A stretch of 53,476 nt of DNA, taken from positions 1 through 53,476 of the forward strand of contig SULG01000015.1 of the NCBI GenBank assembly GCA_005524015.1. The letters run 5' to 3'. Source of the stretch: Candidatus Jettenia ecosi. GTDB lineage: Bacteria > Planctomycetota > Brocadiia > Brocadiales > Brocadiaceae. Shown here piece after piece: positions 25,654 to 33,996 of the stretch. Positions within the stretch are counted from its first letter, which is position 1; every line of letters begins with the position of its first letter. The position numbers were made by a program, and so were the translations under genes. Under the pieces are notes generated by a model that saw nothing but the letters and a program-made list of their open reading frames with translations, ran no database searches and was not told the DNA's origin.

Positions 25654-25691
25654 CAAATTTTCTTTAAGAATTTTTGAACAGAGGCAACGAT

Positions 25692-27365
25692 ATGTCAAAT
25701 GAGAGTAAACACCTGGTAATCATCGGTGGCGTGGCGGCAGGAATGAAGGCGGCAGCAAAGGCGCGGCGCGAGTCGCCCGTGATGAATATTATTGTGGTAA
25801 CAGATGAACAATACATTTCGTATGCAAGCTGCGGTACGCCGTATTTCATTGGAAATATCATCAAGGATTCTAAAAAGCTGCTCATCAGAGATCCCCCTTA
25901 TTTTAAGAATATGCATAATATTGATGTCCTTACCAGGCATCAAGCCACGGCCATCGATACTAAGTCCAAACAGGTCAAGGTCAAAGACATTGAAAAGGGA
26001 CGAGACGTTATCTTCAATTACGACAAGCTTATTATTGCCACAGGGGCACAGCCCATTATTCCTCCACTGTCGGGAATTTCACTGGGCAATATCTTTACCC
26101 TGAGAACCGTTAGCGATGCATTCAAGATAAAGTCATGCGTAGATAGCGGGGAGATTAAAAATGCCGTGATTGTTGGCGGCGGGCTCATTGGTCTGGAAAT
26201 GGCGGAGAATCTTGTATTGAGAGGTATTAAGGTGACGGTAGTCGAACTGCTCGACCAAATCCTGCCGCCCCTGGACAAGGATATGGCTCTGATTGTCCAA
26301 AAGTACCTGGAAGAGAAGGGTGTCAGGATCATCACATCGGATGGGGTAAAATCCTTTGAGGAAAACGGCGATAGCGCTGTAACAAAAGTAATTACGGGTA
26401 AACGGCAGTTACTAGCCGATATGGTTATCCTCTCCATTGGCATCAGACCCAATACCAAACTAGCCCAGGAGGCAGGTATAGAGATTGGCACCACACGCGC
26501 CATAAAGGTAAATGAGCGGATGGAAACGAATATCCCTGATGTATATGCCATTGGCGATTGCGCTGAAAATATTCATCTCGTAACCGGAAAACCTGCATGG
26601 ATTGCATTAGGCTCTACAGCGGCCAAGATGGGTCGTGTTGCGGCAATTAATGCTGCAGGCGGCAACGATACTTTTAAAGGTGTTTTGGGTACGCTGATCG
26701 TGAAGATTTTTGAGTTGAATGTCGGGAAAACCGGACTCTCCGAACGGGAGGCGATTAAGGAGGGTTTTAAGATCGAATCCGCAATCGTCCCCGCAGCTGA
26801 TATGTCCCATTACTACCCTGGTACAAAGGACATTGTTATTAAACTCATTGCCGATGTAACTACCAGGAAACTCCTGGGTGCGGAGATCGTTGGAGGCGGT
26901 ATCGTTGACAAACGCATCGATATTATTGCAACGGCCTTAACATTCGGTGCAATGGTTGACCAGGTTTCTAAACTGGATCTGGCCTATGCCCCACCCTATG
27001 CCATGGTGATGGATGCCATCCTCGTAGCCGCAAATGTCCTGAATAATAAATTAACAGGAAAGACAGCAGGTATCCTCCCCCAGAGGGTTGCGGAAAAGAG
27101 CGATCGGGGTGAGGATTTTATATTGCTTGATGTGAGGACAGATATGGAATACAAAAGCGGCCATATTAAAGGGTGTCAATACATCCCACTGGATAAACTG
27201 GCATCACGAACCCATGAACTCGATGGCTCGAAGGAAATTATCACTTACTGTCGCAGTGGCTTGCGCGCTGCCCAGGCCTGTCGCATCTTGAAAAATGCAG
27301 GCTTTAGAAATGTAAAGTACATGGATGGCAGCATCCTGGCATGGGGGTATGGATTGGAGAAATAA
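25692..27365 (+). CDS. CoA-disulfide reductase-like FAD enzyme fused to rhodanese
   Basis: 557-aa pyridine-nucleotide disulfide oxidoreductase with a single active cysteine, C47 in SYASCGTPYFIGN, as in CoA-disulfide and CoA-persulfide (polysulfide) reductases. FAD motif GGVAAGMKA is at 12-20, the NADH motif VGGGLIGLEMAENL is central, and a dimerisation domain follows. A C-terminal rhodanese domain (about 460-557) has the active loop CRSGLR with Cys near 520. The fusion suggests reduction of CoA-persulfide or polysulfide with sulfur handed on. Start at ATG 25692 fits the family better than the TTG at 25674. Confidence 0.9.
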   Translation: MSNESKHLVIIGGVAAGMKAAAKARRESPVMNIIVVTDEQYISYASCGTPYFIGNIIKDSKKLLIRDPPYFKNMHNIDVLTRHQATAIDTKSKQVKVKDIEKGRDVIFNYDKLIIATGAQPIIPPLSGISLGNIFTLRTVSDAFKIKSCVDSGEIKNAVIVGGGLIGLEMAENLVLRGIKVTVVELLDQILPPLDKDMALIVQKYLEEKGVRIITSDGVKSFEENGDSAVTKVITGKRQLLADMVILSIGIRPNTKLAQEAGIEIGTTRAIKVNERMETNIPDVYAIGDCAENIHLVTGKPAWIALGSTAAKMGRVAAINAAGGNDTFKGVLGTLIVKIFELNVGKTGLSEREAIKEGFKIESAIVPAADMSHYYPGTKDIVIKLIADVTTRKLLGAEIVGGGIVDKRIDIIATALTFGAMVDQVSKLDLAYAPPYAMVMDAILVAANVLNNKLTGKTAGILPQRVAEKSDRGEDFILLDVRTDMEYKSGHIKGCQYIPLDKLASRTHELDGSKEIITYCRSGLRAAQACRILKNAGFRNVKYMDGSILAWGYGLEK

Positions 27366-27407
27366 CCTGGATAACCCCGGAGGGCCCGACCTTTACGCAA
27401 TTTCCTG

Positions 27408-27713
27408 TTAGCCATCCTCTTTTTTTGTTTGCATAGCGCTATACCATGTAAGGGCTTCTTCGTATCTTTTTTCACTGATATGCGCCAGGAATGCCAGTTT
27501 TGCTGCCTCATGGGAGTTTTTGAGATGCCATGACCTGAGTGCATGATTGAGCGCATCCTGAAGATTTCCCATCCGTAATTTATTCCTGCCGGTTGAGATC
27601 TCAGACTCGGCAGCCTGCAGGATTGCCTGTAACGTTTGCAGCTCGCAGCCGCACCGGACACAGGTGGAGGAATCCGAATTTGTTTTTTTACACGAGGGGC
27701 ATCGAATCTCCAT
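27408..27713 (-). CDS. Zinc-ribbon protein of the Hsp70 operon (101 aa)
   Basis: An N-terminal zinc ribbon (CPSCKK, then CVRCGCELQ) is followed by a helical part resembling one or two TPR-type hairpins (GRNKLRMGNLQDALNHALRS and EKRYEEALTWYSAM). The ATG overlaps the hsp70 stop codon region (27711-27715), so translation is likely coupled. As the last gene of the chaperone run it may be an adaptor or client-binding subunit. No named family is known to me. Confidence 0.75.
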   Translation of the reverse strand: MEIRCPSCKKTNSDSSTCVRCGCELQTLQAILQAAESEISTGRNKLRMGNLQDALNHALRSWHLKNSHEAAKLAFLAHISEKRYEEALTWYSAMQTKKEDG

Positions 27714-29479
27714 TAGTCCTCCAGATAAAAGATCATGTCTTCAAGGGATGTATTTATTTCACTCAAACGTTTTGTATCGCCGGCGTTTATCGCATCACGA
27801 CTTTTATCCAGTAAATCACGTATCTCTTGTGCATCTTCTTGTCCGATAGAACTCAACAATTTTTCTGCCCGTTTGCGGAGGTCTTTTGCCTTCATAAGAA
27901 GCGGTTGTTTTTCTGTTTCTTCGCCTTCTACAATTTCAAAGTGAGCTTCAGAGACATCTGATTCTTCATCTCCATCTTCAACCTCATCAATCAGGAAAGA
28001 AGCTATATTCTTTTGAGCTGCTGCAATATCTAAGTGGGTTTTGATATTTTTGGTATCCATCGTCACAACTTTTGAAAGTCCCGTACATTTTTCAATAGCA
28101 GTGACCTTCAGGATGCCATTAATATCAAGCTCAAGATTTAATACAATTTCATTTCCCCCCTGAACCTTGCTCAATCCTTTAACGAGAAAATTACCGATAA
28201 AGATATTGTCCTCTGCAAGAGGTTCTTCTCCCTGATAAATATTTACATCTACCTCCTCCTGATTATCAGCCACGGTATAAAAGACTTCTCCCTTGCTTAC
28301 GGGTAAAGGAGTATTTCGCTTGATGATAGGAACAAAGACATCGAGGTGCGTCTGCCCATCGTATTCTCCTATTGCACTGGTGCCGAAAGTATAGGGGGTA
28401 ATATCAACCAGGATAGAATGTGTTTTGTAACCGGCAATAACACCACCTTGAATGGCAGCGCCCATGGAAACGATCAGGTCCGGGCTGATTTCATAATGGG
28501 GTTCAATCCCTATCTCGCTTTTGATGATTTCATGTACCAAAGGGGTTCGGGTTGCGCCGCCAACGAGAATGATCTTATCTATCTCTCTTGACAGGATCGA
28601 TGCATCCCTGAGACACATCTGGATACAATTCAAAGTCTTTTGCAAAAGAGGCCGGATCATTTCTTCGTAGTCACTTCTGGATATTTCCATGTCGAGATGC
28701 AGGTCTTTATACAGGTACTCTTCCCGTATCCTTGCAAAAGGATGATCGGAAAGCTCCCGCTTGGCCTTTTCTGCGGATACCAGGAGCCGTCTCCTTGCCC
28801 GGAGATCCTCGTTTAAATCAATACCGTGCCTGGTTTTGAAATCCTGTATAATATGGTTAATCAATAACTGGTCAAAATCATCCCCGCCAAGTTTGGTATC
28901 TCCATGGCTAGCCTTAACCTCCACAACGCCGTTTTCAACTATCACCAGAGAGACATCAAACGTACCGCCGCCAAGATCATAAACCAGGAGTTTGTGGTTC
29001 TCTATATGCCCTGCATCATATGCAAGGGCAGCGGCAGTTGGTTCATTGATAATTCTGACTACGTCGAGCCCTGCCAATAAACCTGCATCTTTTGTTGCCT
29101 TCCTCTGGCGGTCATCAAAGTAAGCTGGAACGGTAATGACTGCTTTCTCTATTGTTTTCCCAAGATACCTTTCTGCGTGCTTCTTTAACTCCAGGAGAAT
29201 GAAGGAAGATATTTCCTCCGGGGAAAATTCCTTATCGCCCAACCTGACCCGGATGTGTTCTCCCATTTTTCGTTTTATGGATAATACTGTGGATTCAGGG
29301 TCTGAGATTATCTGATTCTTCGCCGTTTTTCCGACAATAAGTTTACCGCTTTTGTCAATGCCAACACACGAAGGCATGATTGGATCGCCATCAATAGTAA
29401 TAACCTTTGGTTTTTCATCCTCCAGGAGAGAAATTTCTGAGTTGGTGGTACCCAGATCTATTCCGACAATTATTTCCAT
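27713..29479 (-). CDS. Hsp70 (DnaK-like) chaperone, non-canonical copy
   Basis: ATP-driven chaperone of 588 residues. The ATPase domain is complete: GIDLGTTNSEISLLED, ITVPAYFDDRQRKATKDAG, NEPTAAALAYDAG, VYDLGGGTFDVSLVI and VGGATRTPLVHEI. The substrate domain (about 380-500) is present, but the lid is short and acidic (EVEDGDEESDVSEAHFEI) and no canonical DnaK C-terminal tail is seen. It sits in a run with its own GrpE-like and J-domain partners, so it is probably a specialised paralogue rather than the housekeeping DnaK. Cytosolic. Confidence 0.93.
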   Translation of the reverse strand: MEIIVGIDLGTTNSEISLLEDEKPKVITIDGDPIMPSCVGIDKSGKLIVGKTAKNQIISDPESTVLSIKRKMGEHIRVRLGDKEFSPEEISSFILLELKKHAERYLGKTIEKAVITVPAYFDDRQRKATKDAGLLAGLDVVRIINEPTAAALAYDAGHIENHKLLVYDLGGGTFDVSLVIVENGVVEVKASHGDTKLGGDDFDQLLINHIIQDFKTRHGIDLNEDLRARRRLLVSAEKAKRELSDHPFARIREEYLYKDLHLDMEISRSDYEEMIRPLLQKTLNCIQMCLRDASILSREIDKIILVGGATRTPLVHEIIKSEIGIEPHYEISPDLIVSMGAAIQGGVIAGYKTHSILVDITPYTFGTSAIGEYDGQTHLDVFVPIIKRNTPLPVSKGEVFYTVADNQEEVDVNIYQGEEPLAEDNIFIGNFLVKGLSKVQGGNEIVLNLELDINGILKVTAIEKCTGLSKVVTMDTKNIKTHLDIAAAQKNIASFLIDEVEDGDEESDVSEAHFEIVEGEETEKQPLLMKAKDLRKRAEKLLSSIGQEDAQEIRDLLDKSRDAINAGDTKRLSEINTSLEDMIFYLED

Positions 29480-29635
29480 TCTTAACCTCTTTCATTCATT
29501 TTCCGTTTGTGAAAATCTAGCCACAGAGGGTACAGGATATTTCCTTTGTGTATTCCTGTGGTTTCCTGTGTATATAGAGTAAACCTAAAGGTTTACATCC
29601 TTGCAAGGCTAAAGCCTTGCCCTACAATTTTTTAG

Positions 29636-29664
29636 CTTGTTCCCAAACTCCGTTTGGGAACAAG
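29636..29664. repeat. REP-like palindrome, 13-bp stem
   Basis: CTTGTTCCCAAAC, loop TCC, GTTTGGGAACAAG: a perfect hairpin between grpE and hsp70. The related TTCCCAAAC hairpin is at 8774-8794. The adjacent GCAAGGCTAAAGCCTTGC (about 29602-29619) is a second palindrome, and a TTAGCTTGATGCATATGGG copy follows at 29683-29701. Confidence 0.75.
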
Positions 29665-29732
29665 CCAGCAACCTGCGAGAACTTAGCTTGATGCATATGG
29701 GTTTCGAGCCTGCCTCTCCTGCCGAAAGCAGC

Positions 29733-30410
29733 CTAATTTTTTGCTATCCTAACCTCAGCAGGTTTTATACTATATCCTTTGTATAGAAAGCCAGGGGATA
29801 TTTCTTCTATGACCTGGTTAACCGGATACCTTTCTGTGTGTTCAACGGCAACGGCTGTCATGCATGTGGGATCAAAAGACATTCCAACTGTTTCTATCCT
29901 CACAATTCCTTCCTTGTTTAATAAACTGTCTAAATGAGAATAGGTAATATCAAATCCATCTTTAAAACCATTCCACGCATTCCTCCAATGGGTATCATTT
30001 TTAAAGAATGTCTTTTTAGGAGGAGACGATAATCTCTTCTTTAATCTTTCCATTCTTTCCAACACATCAACCAACAGGATAAAAAGGTGCTTACGCGAGA
30101 GGAATTCACTTTCCTCTTTTTCTTTATCCATCTGGTATAGTCTGTTTTGGAGACCAGTAATAGTCTTCTGAAAATCGGACAAACTTTCCCCGAAACGTGT
30201 AAGAACCTCCTGATTTCGCCTTCCTCCCACGCGGAGTTCATTTCTGAAAACGCACAATTCCTGGTAGAATGAATATAAATCTGGTTCCTCAGGGGGGGGA
30301 TTAACTTCCGGAATCGTGGTTAATTCGCTGATCCATTGTTTAAATTCACGTTCAATATTGGATTTCCATGATTCCAGATTGCTGCCGGCGTTCGCTACTT
30401 CATCATACAT
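29733..30410 (-). CDS. GrpE-like nucleotide exchange factor
   Basis: 225 residues. The C-terminal third carries the GrpE head signature: VGMSFDPTCMTAVAVEHTER, then VIEEISPGFLYKGYSIKPAE and VRIAKN, matching the G-x2-FDP ... GY ... KPA-x-V pattern. The middle (about 90-130) is a long coiled helix with a SDFQKTITGLQNRLYQMDKE heptad look, as in the GrpE dimer stalk. It has an unusual N-terminal extension rich in Pro and Glu. Overlaps the J-domain gene by 8 nt. Role: ADP release from the neighbouring Hsp70. Confidence 0.85.
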   Translation of the reverse strand: MYDEVANAGSNLESWKSNIEREFKQWISELTTIPEVNPPPEEPDLYSFYQELCVFRNELRVGGRRNQEVLTRFGESLSDFQKTITGLQNRLYQMDKEKEESEFLSRKHLFILLVDVLERMERLKKRLSSPPKKTFFKNDTHWRNAWNGFKDGFDITYSHLDSLLNKEGIVRIETVGMSFDPTCMTAVAVEHTERYPVNQVIEEISPGFLYKGYSIKPAEVRIAKN

Positions 30411-30699
30411 TTCTGAGTAACTCCTTTAATGTGGTAAAGTCGGGTGGTTTTCTTTTCCCTGTCTTTTTCATTTGCAGCGATAATGCCTCGAAAGGATGGT
30501 TTATGGGGATGTCTTTATTGAATAAATAAAATGCCAACCGCCTTTTTTCATCTTTTACCGACTCGTATGCATTTGCTATCTCTTTAAACCGCTCAGGTTC
30601 TCTATCAGGTGAATAGATCTTTATTAATTCCAAATATGCCCTGCGAATCGTTTTATCATCTGCAGTTGGATCGATACCTAATAATTCATACGGTGTCAT
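30403..30699 (-). CDS. J-domain protein with HPD changed to SPD (98 aa)
   Basis: The first 60 residues form a J domain: MTPYELLGIDPTADDKTIRR, AYLELIKIYSPDREPERFKE, IANAYESVKD. The loop that contacts Hsp70 reads S30-P31-D32 in place of the invariant His-Pro-Asp. The His is needed to stimulate Hsp70 ATP hydrolysis in known J proteins, so this one either works differently or recruits rather than activates. It lacks zinc-finger and client-binding domains; the tail is basic. Translationally overlaps the grpE-like gene. Confidence 0.85.
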   Translation of the reverse strand: MTPYELLGIDPTADDKTIRRAYLELIKIYSPDREPERFKEIANAYESVKDEKRRLAFYLFNKDIPINHPFEALSLQMKKTGKRKPPDFTTLKELLRNV

Positions 30700-30797
30700 A
30701 GGGTATATTCCTTCATGAAAAAGCTTATTGTAAAACAGAAAAAGGCTAAAAACAGAGAAAAAGAAAGGCTATACATAGCGACATAAGTTTACAACTG

Positions 30798-30862
30798 TTT
30801 GTCATTCCTGGCTTGACCCGGAATCCAGTATTTTTCTGGATTCCCGCTTCCGCGGGAATGAC
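30798..30862. repeat. Intergenic palindrome with GTCATTCC/GGAATGAC ends
   Basis: TGTCATTCCTGGCTTGACCC at the left and CGGGAATGACA at the right, with an internal GGAATCCAG/CTGGATTCC pair and a CCGCTTCCGCGG end. It is a common class of bacterial palindromic repeat, here between the TPR and J-domain genes. Confidence 0.75.
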
Positions 30863-30917
30863 ATACTTGTCCTCGTGAAAACGGGGATTCGTATCTGATT
30901 AATGACGCTGTGTATAG

Positions 30918-33356
30918 CTAACGTTTTCTCCTCCCACGTCCGCCCATTGTTCGTTGCATCTCTTCAAATAATTCTTCTAAAATTTCCATATCCATATTCA
31001 GGTTCGCATTCGTACCACCAGTGTCAGATGCGCCGCCGTAATTCAGCGTATCTTCTACCTTGAGTATTTCTTCCAACGCCTTGATTCTTTTTCTTAAATC
31101 CCGCACCAATTCTCTATTGTTTCTCTTTTCCGCAAGATGAAGAATGCGATTCAGTTCTTCAACGCCTTCTTTTCCCGGCAGACGGAGACGGTTCGTCATT
31201 TGTAATTGGTATTCCAAATAGTGAAATTGAGGATCATCCCTGTCTTTCTCCAGCATTTTTTTGATATATACATCGCCTAATTTATGCGCTTGTTTATCAG
31301 ACAGGGCAAAAGAGACAATACCAAGTGCATCATCCCGGGAGCATGGTTTGTCAGAAGCATCAAGGGCATACTGGACAATTCTTTTCATTTCTGCTTTTAA
31401 CCAGGCAAAACCCAACGTATTGATATAGCTGTAAATCATCAAGAGAGCTACGGCATTCTCCGGAGTCGGTGGAAGACTCCATTCCCGATCGACCTCTGCG
31501 TTCAGTTTTTGCAGAGAAGTGACAGGAAGCTCATAACACCGGGAAATTAATTGAGTGAAGTAAAGAAGAGGAAGTAACTTTTCTGCCTTCTCACGGGCAA
31601 GTTGTAACTTTTCATTGGCTGCATCCTTGTTCTCATTTTTTAATTCAAGGACAGCCCATCGGGCATAAATATATGCGCATCCTCTATTGAAATCATGGGC
31701 ATCCGATACTCCATTCTTTAATGCCTTTTCGAATATATTCCTTCCTTGCTCCACCTGCTTTTTTTCAAAATAAACACGAGCGGCTTTTAGATAGGAAAAA
31801 CCAAGATGAGTTTTTATGACGCTGTCCAGAGGATCCCTCTGAGCAGCCTGTTCAAGATATTTCATTCCCTTTATGTATGACTTGCGCTCAACACAACTGA
31901 TGCCGGCCCGGGTCAGAATGGCAGAATCATCGGGGAAAAGAGGGATTAATCTGTCCAATAATTTATTTGCCTTTGATTGGTTATGGGTTTTTTCATACAC
32001 TTGTAATAATCCCAGATATGCATCCTTGTTATTCTTATTCATGCTTATACTTTTATTGAAATAGTGTTCAGCAAGATGCGCACTCCTCAGAAGGTCTTTG
32101 TTTTTCCTGACGGGCAACCAGGGGAATAGAGGAGGTTCTTGCGGTTTCTCAATGGCAAACAATGAACCAAGACGAAAGTAAACAAGGGATTCCAATTTGT
32201 TATTACTACCAAAAACCTTTCTGTAAGTTTCTAAAAAACACTCCCACACCTGAGCGCAGTCACTGTCATCTTCATCATCATCTACCAGTTTATTCTCAAA
32301 AAACAGGCTTTCTGCCTTGCAAATAAGTACCTTCTCAAGATTGTATTCAGGGGAGGCCACTGTGTCGTTTTTTAGTAAATCATCGAGATATTTCATTGCT
32401 GCTTTGCCGGGTAAATGGTGAATACTATTAAAATAGAACCGTGTGAGTGTGCCCGGAATATCGGAACTTTCTTCAGGAAAGGCCTTCATGGTGTCACGAA
32501 TATGGCGGTAAGAGTCGTAGTAACGCCCTGCCTTCCAGAGAGAATCGGCTCTCGGCAGGATGGATACAAGGTCTGGATGTCCGGCTACTATACACATTTT
32601 TTTTACAAATGATTCATGTATGGTATTCCGATCAATAGTTTTACTGTTCAGGAGCGCCATGTACGGTTGCGCAATATCCCGTAAGAGTGTATTTGAGGAG
32701 ATACGTCCAAGGGCTTCAAGTGCCCTCTGATCCTCTTTTTTATAAAAGGCAATGAGTCCCTTAATAAACAATTTCCAGTGAGAAAAAAGAGAATGTACCG
32801 CAATTTTCTTTGCCTTTAGCCATGCTTCTTCATATCTTTCTGCGGAAATGTCTTCCAGCGCATGCTGTACGGCGCATAATTCTTCGTCTATTTCAGGACA
32901 GACTGATTTTAGCCGGGGAAATTCCCGAAATGCGATAACAAGGGCATCGGCTACCCGTGGTAATTCTTGAATATCTGCTAGATCTTTTCCCCGTGATAAG
33001 AGACCGGCATATATCCTTGCAACGGCATCATAATCTTTCTTTTTCATGGCAATCGAAATATCCAGAGCCCCTTCGTCTTTATCTCCCGTAAGCGCTTTTA
33101 TATTATCAATAATTTGAGCTGCGTCCGACAGTTGCCCATTTTGGATCATCTGATTTGCCAGACCGTGGTAACATTCCAGGAGTTTGGGAAGATATTTTTC
33201 TTTGTCAAGTTTGCAGAGCTCCTTAAAACCATCTTTTGCCTGGCGAAACTTTTTCTTTTCTAAATCATCTCTCGCCTGTTCTTCTATAATCTCAGAAGAG
33301 AAAAACGTTTTTTGATGAGCAGAACTTTCTCTCCCTTTATTCTTTCCTTTTGACAT
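30918..33356 (-). CDS. Large TPR-repeat protein of the Hsp70 operon (812 aa)
   Basis: A cytosolic solenoid of degenerate tetratricopeptide repeats along most of its length (for example RQAKDGFKELCKLDKEKYLP, DAYLGLLQVYEKTHNQSKAN, KGMKYLEQAAQRDPLDSVIK). The N-terminus is basic (MSKGKNKGRESSAHQK). The C-terminus has a flexible Gly/Asn linker, an acidic LEELFEEMQRTM helix and a GGRGRRKR tail. No enzyme motif or signal peptide. In this operon it is the natural scaffold or client adaptor for the Hsp70 machine. No orthologue name is known to me. Confidence 0.8.
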   Translation of the reverse strand: MSKGKNKGRESSAHQKTFFSSEIIEEQARDDLEKKKFRQAKDGFKELCKLDKEKYLPKLLECYHGLANQMIQNGQLSDAAQIIDNIKALTGDKDEGALDISIAMKKKDYDAVARIYAGLLSRGKDLADIQELPRVADALVIAFREFPRLKSVCPEIDEELCAVQHALEDISAERYEEAWLKAKKIAVHSLFSHWKLFIKGLIAFYKKEDQRALEALGRISSNTLLRDIAQPYMALLNSKTIDRNTIHESFVKKMCIVAGHPDLVSILPRADSLWKAGRYYDSYRHIRDTMKAFPEESSDIPGTLTRFYFNSIHHLPGKAAMKYLDDLLKNDTVASPEYNLEKVLICKAESLFFENKLVDDDEDDSDCAQVWECFLETYRKVFGSNNKLESLVYFRLGSLFAIEKPQEPPLFPWLPVRKNKDLLRSAHLAEHYFNKSISMNKNNKDAYLGLLQVYEKTHNQSKANKLLDRLIPLFPDDSAILTRAGISCVERKSYIKGMKYLEQAAQRDPLDSVIKTHLGFSYLKAARVYFEKKQVEQGRNIFEKALKNGVSDAHDFNRGCAYIYARWAVLELKNENKDAANEKLQLAREKAEKLLPLLYFTQLISRCYELPVTSLQKLNAEVDREWSLPPTPENAVALLMIYSYINTLGFAWLKAEMKRIVQYALDASDKPCSRDDALGIVSFALSDKQAHKLGDVYIKKMLEKDRDDPQFHYLEYQLQMTNRLRLPGKEGVEELNRILHLAEKRNNRELVRDLRKRIKALEEILKVEDTLNYGGASDTGGTNANLNMDMEILEELFEEMQRTMGGRGRRKR

Positions 33357-33478
33357 AGTACTATTCCTGCGATATACAAGTTATTTAAAAACCGGATATA
33401 GTAAGCAAAGAAGATATACTTTACCTGGATCTTTGCTTGCTTTTGTAAACTGCTCATTGCTTCCGGAAGGCAGTATCT

Positions 33479-33994
33479 TTAACCTTTCAATAAATCATAT
33501 CCTCTTTTGTTTGCAAATCCCACCTTAAAAATTTTATCAGCGATGGCATCTTTTGTAAGTTTCTTGTTGGCTGTTATATTCATTTTTGAGGATAATTCAA
33601 GAAGGGTATCCTTTTTGTGCTTTGTAAGTTGTTCAGGAATCTGTTCTGTGGATAGTTCCTCCAACTGCTGCAGTAATGCAGCAATATCGATCGCGCTGCT
33701 TTTAGGCTTTTTGGCCTTTGCCTGTTTTGGGAAAAGGCTTTTGGCAAGAAGAGGCCTGTCTTTTAAGGTTTCGAAAAACGATGCAAGGGTAGTAATGGCG
33801 CTGGATAGTTGTTCCATCTCAGACGTATCGGGAAAATGATTAATATTTTCCCGATACGTCTCAAGTTCTCTTTGTATTTCGGTGATACTCTGCGTTATTC
33901 TTTGCCGGTCTTCATTTCCCGGCAATAACAGAAGGTGTTCTTTTATTTGTAGTAATGCATCATTCAGGTTAAGTTTTTTTCTTATTTTTGCCAT
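33479..33994 (-). CDS. Unknown helical protein between ParA and TPR genes (171 aa)
   Basis: Starts MAKIRKKLNLNDALLQIKEH, 2 nt after the parA-like stop, so the two are co-translated or nearly so. It is all helical with a coiled middle (QSITEIQRELETYRENIN). The C-terminal 50 residues (TKHKKDTLLELSSKMNIT, then LTKDAIADKIFKVGFANKRG) look like a SAP/Rho-N-type helix-extended-helix motif that often binds nucleic acid. A ParB-like DNA-binding or ParA-adaptor role is an inference from position. Confidence 0.75.
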   Translation of the reverse strand: MAKIRKKLNLNDALLQIKEHLLLLPGNEDRQRITQSITEIQRELETYRENINHFPDTSEMEQLSSAITTLASFFETLKDRPLLAKSLFPKQAKAKKPKSSAIDIAALLQQLEELSTEQIPEQLTKHKKDTLLELSSKMNITANKKLTKDAIADKIFKVGFANKRGYDLLKG

Positions 33995-33996
33995 AG

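Noticed and set aside
27713-29479. Housekeeping dnaK
   Set aside because: The short acidic lid, missing typical tail and unusual operon with a ParA and TPR protein point to a specialised Hsp70 paralogue.
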